From positions 48,726,786-48,790,785 of the forward strand of contig OY755046.1 in the NCBI GenBank assembly GCA_963576565.1: 64,000 bases of DNA. The letters are read 5' to 3'. The position numbers and the translations under genes are program-made. Below, in pieces: positions 24,290-36,525 of this stretch. Below the pieces are notes generated by a model that was not told the DNA's origin, did no database searches, and saw only the letters and a list, made by a program, of their open reading frames with translations. This DNA is from Aspidapion aeneum (lineage: Eukaryota; Arthropoda; Insecta; Coleoptera; Brentidae). Numbering within the stretch: the stretch's first letter is position 1; the number at the start of each line of letters is the position of its first letter.

Positions 24290-24386
24290 AAAAAAAAATT
24301 ACCTGCGTCCTGACAAAAACCTAAAAAAATATTTTGGTGTTTCCTGCCGCTTTGGCCCTCCTTCCAGGAAATCCTGGATCCGCCAC
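24290..24386. mobile_element. Half of a CAGTGGCGGATCC-type MITE
   Basis: Ends in TCCTGGATCCGCCACTGC, the complement of the shared terminal motif. The partner end was not found. Confidence 0.45.
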
Positions 24387-24643
24387 TGCCTGGTAGTAGG
24401 CTAAAAAATATTTTATTGGAATTTGTTTTAAGTTTCGTGTCTTGATACATTTACGGGCCTGTCTTGGATTTTTTGTGCTGTGATATCGTGCCAGTATGGA
24501 GAACAATATTTTTAATCAAATTAAGTACCTACTTAAAACTATTTCCGACGACCTTATTTTTGTTATCTTTACAACTACTAAGTAGTGTCGTGTTATAGTA
24601 ATAAAAAGTGTTTTCATTCATACAAAAATATGTGTCAAAATAG

Positions 24644-24823
24644 CATGGGCGCACCCAGGGGGGGGGCCGGGCCCGGGCCCGGGCCCCCCCCCAAGCCTTA
24701 GATTTTTAATATATTTTGTACATATTTGATGATAAAACATGAAAAATACCTTAAAATTTGACATCAGGAGGCTTCGGGCCCCCCCCAACCCCAAGCAGTG
24801 GCGTACTTGCGAAAAGACATAAT

Positions 24824-24866
<43 letters not shown>

Positions 24867-24989
24867 GCGCTTTGTAGCTGTCGGGCCCCCCCACACATGA
24901 CTTTTTTTTTTTTTTGGTCGCAAATTTTTTGAGGGCGCGCTTCGTAGCTGTCGGGCCCCCCCCAAGACACATTCCTGGGTGCGCCACTG
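24644..24989. mobile_element. hAT-type MITE with AAAATAG duplication and internal poly-T tandem
   Basis: The left end is CATGGGCGCACCCAGG and the right end is CCTGGGTGCGCCACTG. AAAATAG is exact at 24637-24643 and 24990-24996. Inside are a second left end (GCAGTGGCGTACTTGCG, 24785), a T run of 34 (24827-24860) and a 70 bp tandem repeat (GAGGGCGCGC at 24861 and 24931). It is a composite of related elements. Confidence 0.78.
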
Positions 24990-25189
24990 AAAATAGTAAC
25001 ACAAAAATCTATATAAAAGTCAAGTAGGTAGATATTATAATCTATGAAAGTGGCAACACGACATCAAAGCCGTGGTGGGACAGAAGGGAGACGTACAGAC
25101 AGTGGCACGCACTTTTTCCAATGTTTGCATTAATATTGATTTTAAACACGCTGCACTGCACTTATTATTCTTTAGTTTAATATTTTACT

Positions 25190-25880
25190 TACTACTATTT
25201 CGGTTTAGGACGTTTTTCTACGTTGTCGGATGCCTATTCTCCACTTTCTTCAATCCTGACAATCATCTTCTGTCAGGTTTTTTTTTCTCATTGATCTTTG
25301 GATTGACTGTTGCCATTCCAGTTTAGGACGCCCTCTTTTTCTGCGCCCAATTGGTTGCCATTCTAGGACCTGCTTTGGTAATCTTTTGTCGTTCATCCGT
25401 TGTTCATGGCCGTACCGTATCAGTTGTCTTTTCGTGATGTCATCCGGTATGCTTCCCTCGATTCCTACTCTTTCTTTTGTGGTCTCAGTTCTTGTATAAT
25501 CTGTTCTAGATATTCTCACTGATCTTCTTATTGCATCCATTTCGACACAGTCCATTTTTTTTGTATTTTTCTGGTACGCGACAAATCTCTATTATATACC
25601 ACAAATTCTTCCATTAACTTTCTTATCATAAACTCCACGTCATTAGCTACAATTACTTGATCATCAGCAAAGAGCTTGTGTGTATATGGTAAATCAGTCG
25701 TTAAATTGTATTCTCATACCGTATACTTTAGATTCCCAGGTTTTTACAGCTACTGCGATATATATTTTAAAAAGAGTTGGACAACAACCCTGTCTTAAGC
25801 CTTTTATTCAGGGATTCTTTTGATAGTCGATTTCCAAATTTAGTTTTAGATTTTCACCCTTTGTATAGTTGTAGGTCCAC
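25190..25880 (-). mobile_element. RTE-type LINE, family A, copy 2 (3' end)
   Basis: The minus-strand frame 25250-25555 encodes the C-terminus (RQLIRYGHEQRMNDKRLPKQ, GRRKRGRPKLEWQQSI). The 3' boundary near 25190 matches that of copy 3 at 44103. It is truncated at about 25880. Confidence 0.8.
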
Positions 25881-25947
25881 ACATATTTACTTGCTTCTTA
25901 TTAATGTCCTCTTCTAAACGATTGCATTAGAAATAAACATACATATA

Positions 25948-26111
25948 CCGGGTGGGCCAAAAAAAACCGGACAATTTTCTTTTCATTATACTATCTATAC
26001 AATCGATTTTAATGTGACACTGCACAAGTGCAGTTTGTCCCATTAAAATCGATTGAATAGCTCACAAGTTATAATGAAAAAAAACTGTCCGATTTTGTTT
26101 GGCCCACCCGG
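25948..26111. mobile_element. Palindromic Tc1/mariner-type MITE (CCGGGTGGGCC ends), TA duplication
   Basis: The two ends, CCGGGTGGGCCAAA and TTTGGCCCACCCGG, are perfect complements flanked by TA. The whole 164 bp folds back, with ATCGATTTTAATG and its complement inside. A broken copy lies at 27236-27460. Confidence 0.85.
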
Positions 26112-26750
26112 TACATATACTCTCAATCTGATTGTCAAGAACATGGGCTATTTTGGCTTAAGTAATTTTTTATGTGCTTTTAATATCCTGCCAGTATGGA
26201 AAATTATATTTTTAAACAAATGTCAACATCGGCCAAATAGGTTCAAAGTTATAGTCATTCACACACACCCTGGAAAATTTTCCCGAAAACCAAACAAAAC
26301 TTGTTACGGGCCTGGCTACTATTCTTCGAAGTAAACAAGGAAACAGACTATTCCGATACCCCACGGTATCTTTTTACAATTCTGAAATTTGCGACTTAGA
26401 CATTCTTATTAGTTTATTGTGAACATAAATTAAAATAATAATTTATTTTGTCCATCACGCAATAATTATGTTAAATTAAATCAGATATTCGGCAGGATTT
26501 TCAATACAAATATTGTCTCAAGAAATTTTCTATACCTATAATAGAAGTGTAAAAATATTGCACCTCAACAAAATCAAGGGCGTTGATAAGAGATGGGGGG
26601 AATAGGAGTAATAACCTCCCCCCAGGAATAAATATATGCAACTTATGGTACTATGTTACAAGATATTTTTTTTATTCTTCTAATATTACCGCTCCCAACA
26701 AAAAAAATTTGCTCTGCTACGAAAAAAAATTTCCCCCCTTCAATCTATTT
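26112..26750. other. Unannotated AT-rich stretch
   Basis: No gene or repeat recognised. Confidence 0.4.
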
Positions 26751-26754
26751 CTCA

Positions 26755-26975
26755 GCCGCCGTCGTGGTGTAGTGACTGTAGTGGTAGCAATGTTTGTTTC
26801 CCACATACGGTTTCCCACACTAGCGGTACGGGTTCGATTTCTGGCTAGGTACTTGGTTGTTTGTGTTTCTTTAAAAATGCTTTAACCTTGCTCGAACTTT
26901 GCGAAACTGGGCGATTGATCCTGATTGGATGGAAAGCCCAGTATAAACAAATAATAAAAAAGTGTGGTAATATTT
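26755..26975 (+). mobile_element. Probable tRNA-derived SINE
   Basis: An A-box-like TGGTGTAGTGAC (26765-26776) and a B-box GGGTTCGATTTC (about 26830-26841) sit near the start. A non-tRNA body and an A-rich tail (AACAAATAATAAAAAA) follow. Box spacing (about 55 bases) is longer than in a tRNA, consistent with a drifted SINE head. No target-site duplication is evident. Confidence 0.65.
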
Positions 26976-26984
26976 TCCTATTTG

Positions 26985-28870
26985 GTTTACCCTAAGGTGC
27001 AATAGCACAATAAGCATTTATCAGTGAGTTTTAACTAACAAAAATTCAAATTACCTTTAAAAATAAAGAAAAACGACCTAAAAAATATGTGAAATGTCAT
27101 TTTTGATTTATAAATTTAGTCCGTGCAGTCGTAGGATTCTCGTTAAAAATAGTCTCAAATTGTAGTACCACCCCTGTGGTGGTTTAAAGTTCGAAAAACA
27201 ATAGAAATAATCCATGATCGATAAAAAAAGTTACCGGGTGGGCCAAAAAAAACCGGACAACAACAAACCGGTGGATTTGTAATTGAAAACGGATTCTAAT
27301 ATATCTTGTGCTTTTTACAATATTTAGATATTGATACGTATATAAGACGGTAATGCATCTACAGATATAGTTTTAAGTTATTTAAAAAAACCGTACAATT
27401 TTTTAAAATTATTACTTTTGAGCTATACCATCGATTTTAATGAGACAAACTGCACTTAATTAATCAGAGTTTTGAATAAATATATATTTTGTCCACGATT
27501 TCTAAATCCAAAATGGCGGATGAAATAAAATTATACCCTTTAAAGATGCTCGTTTATTCTTATGTTGCGAATATGTTTTAATTATTTTTTTAAATCATTA
27601 AACAATCTGCATCCTAGCCATGCACAACGAGGTACGAAACAGCAACATCAGTTCAGTGGTTCCAAAACAAAATATGTTTGTTTCAACCATTGTTTTGAAT
27701 ATTATATAATTGCCTTGCCAATCATGTCTGCATTTATTCCTTATAAATTCATAACTTAAAACTATATCTGTAGATGCATTACCGTCTTAAATACGTATCA
27801 ATATTTAAATATTGTAAACAGCACGAGATATATTAGAATCCGTTTTCAATTACACTTCCACCAAAACAATTGAACATTGGTTTAATCATCGATAACTTGT
27901 CTAAAGAATTAACATGTTAAATATAGGGGACAGCTAACACTAACTTAGACCGTTTTTATTTTGACGTTTGGAGGTTTAAATATGGCAACCATTTTTAAAC
28001 CAAAATATTACATTATTTTTATTTATTATTAAGTTTTGTAAGGACATAATGACATTGTAACAATGAAAAAAGGTGGCCTATATGATAAGGTATTTATTCG
28101 TCGGTCTTCTCAAGTAAGCGCGTATCTCATAAAATTTGAGAATTGGGTTAAGACCGCAAATAGATAGCTTAAGCCTGATATTTTCATCTCACGAATGGCT
28201 ATTCCTAAACGCAACTGTTCACTTGACCCATTTATTTATTGCTAAAAATTCACAAAAAATCCCGAACCCTTATAATCCCATTTTCCTTATTCTATGCCCT
28301 ACAAAAAGTGCTCAACTCACCCATTATCCAACAAATCTCGGCACATGAGACGAGTTCGATGGCGTTGGAGCTCCGGGTCGCGTGTGGTCTCTTTGCTGGT
28401 CAAAGATGGAAGGGACGAAAATCTCGATTTCTCTCGATCTCTTTTTTAGTGTTTTTGACGTATGTCACGTCAACACCTCACACTGGGCATAGAATCAAAA
28501 ATAGGTAAAGCTCTTCACAACAATTTCAATTTGGACCCCTATTCCTGAGAAATCTAAGACCCAAACTTTGTTTGAACACACATTCATAAAATAAAGATCC
28601 AACAGTTCCTCATAAGTTTTAATGGTCGTATCTCTAAATAATTAATATATGAATCTCACGTATAGGCCTAACAGCGCAAAATTTTAAATCGCTCTCCTGA
28701 AAAATCACCAAAATTGAGATAGGCGTGAGAAGACCGATAAATCGTACAAATATTAAACACTATTACATTCAAGGCAAAAAAATTAGTTAAACCTTTAACC
28801 AAAATCTCGACCGAGTTTTAAAGACTTTAAAACATTCCCATTTTAGACCCTTTAGTAAATACTGATGTTA
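26985..28870. repeat. Interspersed repeat F, copy 2, inverted and interrupted by other elements
   Basis: 26985-27235 and 27750-28870 are reverse complements of parts of 20030-20790. A 115 bp piece at 27270-27385 is in the opposite orientation, making a local palindrome with 27755-27865. Interruptions are pieces of the CCGGGTGGGCC MITE (27236-27263, 27393-27460) and a TIR element at 28107-28740. Confidence 0.7.
28107..28740. mobile_element. Non-autonomous DNA element with TCGGTCTTCTCA ends
   Basis: The terminal inverted repeats are TCGGTCTTCTCA and TGAGAAGACCGA. It interrupts repeat F exactly where copy 1 is continuous. The flanks (TTATTCGT / TAAATCGT) may be a drifted 8 bp duplication. No transposase is visible; ORFs inside are short. 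Confidence 0.65.
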
Positions 28871-28874
28871 AAGT

Positions 28875-29515
28875 TTAATGTGTCATTTAAATCGCACCCT
28901 GTGTATTTCAAGTAGGTCATTTTAAAATGGCCATCCTGTATATCTGACTAGTAAGTAGTGTCTGGGTTAACCACGTGCAAAAACGCTTTTCTTGATTTTT
29001 CGCTGTCGTCGTAAAAAAACGAGACTCGCTGACTGCTAATAAAAGAACAGCAGACTAGACTAGACTGAGCTGACTGATGCTTATCTGTGACCAAAAATTC
29101 TAAAGACACTTTAAAAAAGGCCACTTTAAGCTGCGTTCGCAATTGAACCTTTACGAGCCTTGCTACTAAACAGTTTGGTTATGCCTACGCCCGTTTTGAC
29201 TCTACTCGTTTTTAGAACGCGAACTTAATAATTCCCCAACGTAAAGATTAGTACCCGTGAATAAAAAATAAAAGAGAAACAAAATCTTACTATACTATAC
29301 CCGCTTTCCCACGAAAAAATGTTTCTTTTTATTCACTAAACTTTACGTTTATAGTATTTTTGGGTTATACTCCGCTGACTCGACATAAAACGTCGCGACT
29401 GGGTAATGTTTTTCGTTTCATCTGCCTGCCTTTTGTTTTGACTCTGATAGTTTCTTTTGTATTCGGTAGATGTCGGCACTTCTTTGGAAAGCAGATTTTG
29501 CCATATAAATGAATG
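28875..29515. other. No recognisable feature
   Basis: Mixed composition with no gene or repeat recognised. Confidence 0.35.
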
Positions 29516-29519
29516 TATG

Positions 29520-30065
29520 AATGTACGGTAGTGGCGGTTAGCACCCTTAAAGGATCTAACCTGGCACCTAGGCCGCCTTTCTGGACCTGTTGTGCACCAC
29601 GTACCTACTGTCTTCGACTCAGATAATAATTTAAATACTATCTAGTATATAGAACCCAGTAGACTTCAAATTATATTTTAGGCCAGAAACTTAGTCATCA
29701 TGATATACCACATAATGTCCTGGTTGTAGCCTTATACGACTGATGGGTCATAAACCTTTTGACATAATCAAGAGGGTACAGAGAGCCACAATGTGCTAAC
29801 TAGCTCCAAAGGCACTCCATATACCCTGCCCATGTGGTGATTTCCTGAATGGCCAGGCCACCGAATCCATTCAGAGAAGCACCAGATTGACCCATCCCCT
29901 TTACCATAGATGTTATCTGGTGTGATCCCAAAGGTTACCAAAGTTTTTTTTCTGTTAACATACTGGTAAAGGTTCGTTCGTTACCGGACTACCCATTTAC
30001 ACATGGGTCGAGGCCCCTTTAGTCGCCTCTTACGACAGGCCTAGGGGTTACCTTATCTCCGGACA
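29520..30065. repeat. Unidentified GC-richer block, possible retroelement piece
   Basis: The block is clearly less AT-rich than its flanks and ends with TTTAGTCGCCTCTTACGACA, a phrase I associate with interspersed repeats of insects without being able to name the family. No open frame. Confidence 0.35.
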
Positions 30066-30069
30066 CCAT

Positions 30070-31180
30070 TTGACATATAAAATACAATTAAGGCATTTAC
30101 TTCACAACCAATTAACTTAAAAAACGTTTTTTTCATAAATTCACATTTTCTGTATTGCAAAAATAGGCTTATAGTTGTAAAACTCTATTTAGGAACGTAG
30201 AAATCCAATGGGGCGGCTATGGGAAATATCAAAGGTGGCTATGGTGTCAAACAAAATAGAAGGCCAAAAAACACAATTTTTAGTTTTTGCTCGATGGTTT
30301 AAAAACCCCAGTAGATAATTTTACATTCAATACAATATCTGAATGGGCTCGGAACAGAGCAACTTTTTTCCTATTCAACCAAAATTGTATCTCTTCATTT
30401 CGTTTCCAAAATGCCCATATAGTTACATTTATCTGGGACACCCTATATATGCATTAAAAGAACAAAAAAATATATATATCTTCTTTGAAATTCTATTGGT
30501 TTATTTGTCTCGTTGCTTCGCAAAAAACTATTTTTTTCTAAAATACCGTTTTTTCTAAATACGGGTTACAAAAGGTTTAAGTGTAAACGTAATTTTACAC
30601 AGACATGCAGTCTAGACCGACCGACGGATGAAAACCTGAAAAGAAAAGGAGTTTTTTCAAGTTTTTCTATGTAAAAAGCTTTCCCATTTAACAAACTAGC
30701 TTTTATGTTATAGAAAACTAAATAGCGATAATTAGCGACATATTTTTATAAACGTTTTTGTTTCGGGTGGGGTAAAGAATCTTAAAACAAAAGATTTTTA
30801 AAAAAATACATATAGGTCACATACAAAATCATAAAGCAAAAATCAAAGTACAGTTTAAAACGTCACTGTTGCACAGAAGTAATAACTACATATTACTTCT
30901 GTGACTGTGGAACAAAGTTAAAAGATTTGACATAAATTCACTTGGGAATTCTCAGTTTGTTGGCTCTTCTGGAATCCTAAGTGCCACTGTATAACTTCGG
31001 CATCAATCATCTGAAATAAAGAGACTGTAAAGCATCTTCAAAATGTTGCAAAGATGTAAAGCATCTTTATAAGATCCCACTTTAGCATCGGAAGTATGGA
31101 TTCTCTGTACTTCAGATTCCATACCAACTCTTGCTGGGAATTGTAAGTTTCAGATAATTCAAAATAATTTTGAGAACAAT
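30070..31180. other. AT-rich spacer with one perfect hairpin
   Basis: No gene. At about 30873-30905 CACAGAAGTAAT pairs perfectly with ATTACTTCTGTG across an 8-base loop. Confidence 0.4.
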
Positions 31181-31184
31181 GAAA

Positions 31185-31610
31185 CTTCTATAGTGGCACT
31201 AGGGATTCTTAACAAGGAAGAAATTTTCGATATGACATTTGGGGGAACATCATGTTCCACTTAGTACTAAATCTAGATTTATCCAGATAATTGACATGTA
31301 ATTGATACAGGACCAAATAAGAACTTCTACAGTAGCACTGGCAATTCTGAATAACAAGGATAAAACCGTCGGTCGGTGTGGAATCTGGAAGACAGAGAAT
31401 CAATACTCCCTGCATATGATGATATTAAATCTTTTGGTGCTGTTTTAAGAGAAGATGTACCAGTTTTGATACTTAAGATTATTGAAGACCATCAATGCAG
31501 AAGTTCTATGGTGTCAGTTAGAATTCCTGACAAGGATGAATAAACCATGGGTATTCCATCTAAGAACTCAAGAACCGATATTTCACAGGTTGAAGTGGAA
31601 TCTTTCGGTT
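31185..31610. repeat. Three degenerate copies of an ACTTCTATAGTGGCAC-like unit
   Basis: Copies start near 31185, 31324 and 31501. Each is followed by ATTC..AACAAGGA-like words. Identity is low and the origin unknown. Confidence 0.45.
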
Positions 31611-31614
31611 TCAG

Positions 31615-32295
31615 TCTCATAGGGATATATTATTACGAGGTAAAAATGGTTACAACTGAACATAAATCAGCAAAAAATAACTGTAGAATTGTGGAAACAG
31701 TCCCCATACCGAACCGAACCAGATAACTCAAAAGAATCATTAGAAAATATTTAAACAACCAAACAAAAAAGTGTGACGTTATCAAAAGAGAAAAGGTAGT
31801 TGGTAGACAAGTATTTCCATGTAACCAATAAAAAATAACTAAATTCTGCATTTATTTGCCGTTAAGTTATAAGATTTTAATCAGCTATTTGATTATTATT
31901 CAGAACCCATTTAAAACCTTAAGGTGAATTCATTTACCTAACAAGAACCACGAGATATCGTAGACGAAATTCCAATGATAATAAATTGTACGTTTAGTTG
32001 TGTTGTCGGCTAGACTTGGGGGCAATTAAAAAAATGTTGACCCATTTTGGTTTGCATGCCATTAAGTTTGATATCTGCGAAAATGTCGATTCGACCCTCG
32101 GTTCTGTCTATATTTTTGTTTCTATTATCATTTATCCTTTGGCTCTCCATTCTTCTTCTCTTCTTTTTTATACTGGGACCTTCCATCCAGTTTTGCAAAG
32201 TTTCAGCAAAGTTAAAGCATTTTAAACAATCAAATCGCTCTTCTGCTTCTATAAGTAACATTACAACCCCTGAAAAACCAGAGCCCTTAATATTA
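31615..32295. other. No firm feature
   Basis: Possibly the 3' untranslated part of the neighbouring minus-strand RTE piece. Open frames on both strands here shadow each other and are not supported. Confidence 0.3.
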
Positions 32296-32830
32296 CCATC
32301 TCTTTTACGATTCTTCGTCACCTTATTCCGATATTTTTGATGTCATCTTCGTAATCGTCTTTCCACTTTTTTCGTGGCCTCCCTTTTACTCTTCTTCCTG
32401 CAGGTCTCCAGTTCATTAGATTCTTCAGTGTTCTTGTCTTTGTCTCATCCATTCTCTCTACATGTGCCAACCAATCTAATCTTTTACTTTTGATGAATCT
32501 CATGATGTTTGCGCCATTCATTGGTTGTTTTAATTCATAATTCATCCGTATCCGCCAATCACCATCTTCTGTTTACATTGGTCGAATGATCTAAGGAAGA
32601 ATTTTTCTTTCAAATATGTTTAGTTGTTCTTTATTCGCTTTTGTTAAGATGATTCGCATCCATACATTATTACCGGTTTAATTATTGTAGTGTGGATTTT
32701 TTGTTTGAGAGATATTGTTAAAATCTTTGACTTGAGGAGCTTTTGATAAGCGTAAAAGACTTTATTTCCGTTGATGCGATTATTTCTCACCTTCACTAAT
32801 CCACCACTTAACACGAGGCTTGTTTGTCTT
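32296..32830 (-). mobile_element. RTE-type LINE, family D, C-terminal fragment
   Basis: The minus strand 32318-32545 reads RLDWLAHVERMDETK, then NWRPAGRRVKGRPRKKWKDD, the RTE C-terminal signature. The upstream part (to about 32830) shares GACTTGAGGAGCTTTTGAT and adjoining words with 50800-50850. Stops separate the blocks. Confidence 0.78.
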
Positions 32831-32874
32831 TTAAGTTTTGCATAAAGAGCTAGAATAAAACAGTAGATAACTTT

Positions 32875-33859
32875 TAAATAATTTATTATTTCTCGAAGTA
32901 TTCTCCACGAAAATTAGTGCACTTGCGCGTGCGCTCGAACCAGTTGTCAAAGCTGTAATTCCACTCGTTTGTTGATACTGTCAAAATTGCATTCTTGAAG
33001 GCGTCGACTGCTTCCTCTGGCGTGTTTAACCATGCAGTTCATTCTTGATTTTCAGAAAAGTAAAGAAATCGATGGTTTGTTGGGTCAAAAATTCAATGGT
33101 TTTTTGTGCTTTGTGTGAACTTGCATTGTCTTGTTGGAGGATGATTTTGGGTTCGTTTTTCGAAGCTAAGCGATGACTTTCGCCAAACAAATGGCCAAAC
33201 AAATGGTCTTCCAGAGAAATTGTTGCTACATGACCTGCTTTTGAGACAAATGTCACGACCAAAGCAGAGTTTCCTGACACCAATTGACCCTAGCTTCTTT
33301 CTGTTCTTTCGTTAACAGATGCGGTATCAAGCTGTAAACTAATTTTCTTACCCCTAATTGTCACGCAATTTTTTTTTAAATGATGTCTTTGAAATCCCCA
33401 ATGACGCCTCAATCTCGTGATATGTCACATGTCGGTCTTCCGTGATGAACATGCGTATAGCATCGATGTTTTGCTGAGTGACAGCCGTTTTGGTGCACCT
33501 GGCCTTGGATCATAGCTAAAGCTCCGTCTGCACTTGAATTCTCCATACCAACGAGAAACTGTCGACTAATATGGTGCTTCATTACCGAAAACAGAAATCA
33601 ACTCGGCAAGGCATTCTTGTTGAGATAATTTCGTTCGAAAATATAAAAAATTATAGCCCAAAAATGTTCTGGGTTTAATTCCATTTTTCGACTGATTTGT
33701 TAAATTAAAAAATTCTCTGTAGCTATAAAACTATATGTATCGCACTGACGTTTTGAATTTAGGTAAGGTAAAGATTATAAGGTTAAGCTTTAGTAATGAC
33801 ATTCGATCAGTGTCGCCCTCTATGTTCCTATATGCAAAATATAAAAGACAGCCCTCGTA
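32875..33859 (-). mobile_element. Mariner transposon relic, copy 2, with internal deletion
   Basis: On the minus strand: the helix-turn-helix region (33400-33620), the catalytic block IILQQDNASSHKAQKTIEFL (frame 33026-33283), and a C-terminus with W...F..W..RTRKC....GEYF (32880-33010). The 5' end finishes with the complement of TACGAGGGCTGTC at 33859. Compared with copy 1, about 140 bases around the block before CCTGACACCA are deleted. Confidence 0.82.
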
Positions 33860-33864
33860 TTATG

Positions 33865-35085
33865 CATTGTATTGTATGTAATGTATTACGTTATAAATGT
33901 CATGTATTATAATATAATATTGCTATGTGTGAGAAGGGGCGAGATCTTAATCTCACCGATGCAATCAAATGAGTTCTTGAAAAGTTCTGATGTCACCAAA
34001 CAGGTTTCTTGTAAATTTCAGATGCAATTGATTGTTGTCAATAATTACCATTGGCTCGTGAAAATTGACGCCTAACGATAGATATATATCATAACCTCAA
34101 ATGTTGTTGTTTTTAAAATAAAATGTTTAGTTAAAAACCACAAATTTGTTTAACGAATTATGATAATCCGATTATAATTCATCCAGCAATTTATTTTTGG
34201 GAGTTCCATGGCCTTGTGCCGGAATGTTGGCGAAAAGTGCTTTACTTTATGTAGTTTTAAAGGCGTCTTCGGGTTCTTCAAATTTTTGTTTGACCTATCG
34301 CTGATGGCTGTCATAATCATATGTTCTACCGACCGATTGCATCGATGGCAACAATCAGATGGATTCTAGATTAATTTAAAAACTTGCCCAGTGTATGGAA
34401 ATTTTCAACTGCGGGGTATGTGCACTTTTGTGCAAACAGTCGCGGTTGAATGGACACTAGACAGAAAAATAGCGACCACCAACTTATAGATAGGAATTTA
34501 TTCTAAGAGGTCGACTATTTAACTACCAAACCAAGTTGAGAGACCTTGCGATTTGAAAGCTGGGGCTTTTATTTAAAACTCAAGCAACTGTCTATAGCCT
34601 TCGAAAAATTTAGTTGAAAGAAATCTACCGAAAATAAAATAATGCCCACCAAAGGACATGAAAAAGTAAAGCAATCATAGCTTGCCATGTGTTTCAATTC
34701 TTAAAATGGGTAAGAAAATCGAAGATCTCACTTGATTTCCGCATCTCTAAGACCTTTTCAAGCGGTGGACCGTTCGGTTATTAGTTTTCCTCGTTTAAAT
34801 GCGGGAATTAAGCAGAGAGGGCTTAACCGAGAAACGTCAAAAAATCATGCATTTTATTATTCTATTAACCAGGGGTTTTTTCATCGATGGCATCTAGAAT
34901 GTTGACAAATGACAAGTGACATTCATCGGATATTCATTGATGGTGTGTTAATGAGCAATCGAAATATAAAAAGAAACATAATGAAATCAAACTCTAACCT
35001 ATCTTTTTTCTGTATTTTTTTGTTTCTGAACAAGAATCCATTCTAATTCCTCATCTGAGTAGCTGAAATCAGAATCGTTAAGGAG
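33865..35085. other. Unannotated stretch
   Basis: AT-rich, with no gene or repeat recognised. Confidence 0.35.
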
Positions 35086-35090
35086 ATTTA

Positions 35091-35219
35091 CCCTCAGATG
35101 CACCGTAAGCACTTTAGCGCAATTATGGGTTTAATCGTGATTAAGTCTTTGTTACTCACATACAAAACAACAAAGAGAAAGAATGGAGTGTCTAAGCCTT
35201 GTTACGGTGCGTCTGAGGG
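35091..35219. mobile_element. MITE with CCCTCAGATGCACCGTAA ends
   Basis: The left end CCCTCAGATGCACCGTAA and right end TTACGGTGCGTCTGAGGG are complements with one mismatch, 129 bases overall. The target-site duplication is not obvious. Confidence 0.75.
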
Positions 35220-35570
35220 TTGCTAACATTTGGATTATTTGCTTTATTCTTTATTAAGGAATTAAATTTACAAAAAAAATCACGGAAAACCAAGTGTATT
35301 GTACAGAAAATTATACAGCGGATTCGAATGACAAATGACTTTCATCAGGAATTTCTCCCAGTTTTTTTTTTTGTGAGGACCAGAAAAAATTTTTAATTCG
35401 TTTCCGTTGTAAGATATACTAACTTCGGGTGGTATATTTGCAAAAAAAATCTTTATCTTTCATTTCTTAAACCAAATTTTTTCAAGCGATTTCATCTGGT
35501 TTTGGCATTCAGCTCATTTCAAGGTCCAACGGGGTCACCCAGAATTTATACAGGCGTATTTATAGCTGGG
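35220..35570. other. No recognisable feature
   Basis: AT-rich spacer. Confidence 0.35.
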
Positions 35571-35576
35571 CTACTT

Positions 35577-36330
35577 TCGATAGATATCTATCTATCTATT
35601 AAGCCTTCTTCAATCCATCTTTGGACATATGCCTCCTCCAATATCTTCCAGTACTCCCTGTCTGTCGCCGTATTCATCCCTCTAGTTCCCGCGTGTTTCC
35701 TCAATCGCCCGCCCATGTCATTTTTTCTTTTACTTTCACAAGGTCTCCAGTTTACAATACATTTGTTGCATCGATCGTCTTTCATAATATCAGACATTAT
35801 GACCGGCGAATTTTCATTTTAATTTTGTTACTTCTCCTCTGGCATCCCTTACTTTGGTTTTATTTCTTATCCATTCATTCCTTTTTCTATCTAGCTTTAC
35901 ATGTAACATTTGTCTTTCTTTTGATCTTTGGGCTTTTGTTGCCTTATCCATGTTTGCTTTTGTAAGTGTCCTAGTCTGGGTGGGATCTATAGGTAAGTAC
36001 AGGTAAGTACATTGCTTATACACTTTCGTTTTGAGGTACTAAAGATATTGTTTATTTTTTAGTATGTAGCTTAATAGATTTTTGCGTGATATCTTCATCT
36101 GTGTTTGTTATGTTTTTAGGTTTAGTGTAGTTCGTACCCAAGCCTATATTTTTAGATGCTGTATCCACTGTTTCCAGCATTTTTATCAGTTCTTCTTTCT
36201 GATCTGTTATTAAGGCGCTATCATCAGCATATCTTAGGTGGTTTAAGTATTATCCGCTTACTTTGATTCCCATTTCTTCCCAACCTTAGTTTTTAAAAAC
36301 ATCTTCTAGGGCCCGGTTAATAAATTAAAA
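35577..36330 (-). mobile_element. RTE-type LINE, family C, copy 3
   Basis: The (TATC)n tail at 35577-35600 marks the 3' end of a minus-strand element. The frame 35588-35797 reads TATDREYWKILEEAYVQRWI, the RTE C-terminus. Reverse transcriptase DNA (36100-36330) matches copies 1 and 2. An internal segment is missing compared with copy 2. Confidence 0.78.
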
Positions 36331-36525
36331 CCAGATAGATATAATATCTACAATATGACATAAACAAAAACTTAAATATATTTGAAAATAAATAATTGAA
36401 CTTCCTGGTTATGATATTTTTACAAATTTATAATTATACATTTTGTACGCTCTGTTCTAATTGCATTCTAAGTGCAATTCTCACCAACAACTGTCATGCC
36501 ACTCAAACGTTGGGATCTTTTTATA

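Noticed and set aside
24618..25004. Three overlapping lysine- and glycine-rich frames
   Set aside because: They are read from poly-T and G/C runs inside a MITE in all three frames.
32010..32340. Open frames of about 100 codons on both strands, one strongly hydrophobic
   Set aside because: They overlap each other antisense next to an RTE 3' end and show no recognisable motif, so 3' untranslated LINE sequence is likelier.
35502..35965. Plus-strand frames with hydrophobic, transmembrane-like composition
   Set aside because: They are the antisense of the RTE family C copy, whose minus-strand motifs are clear.
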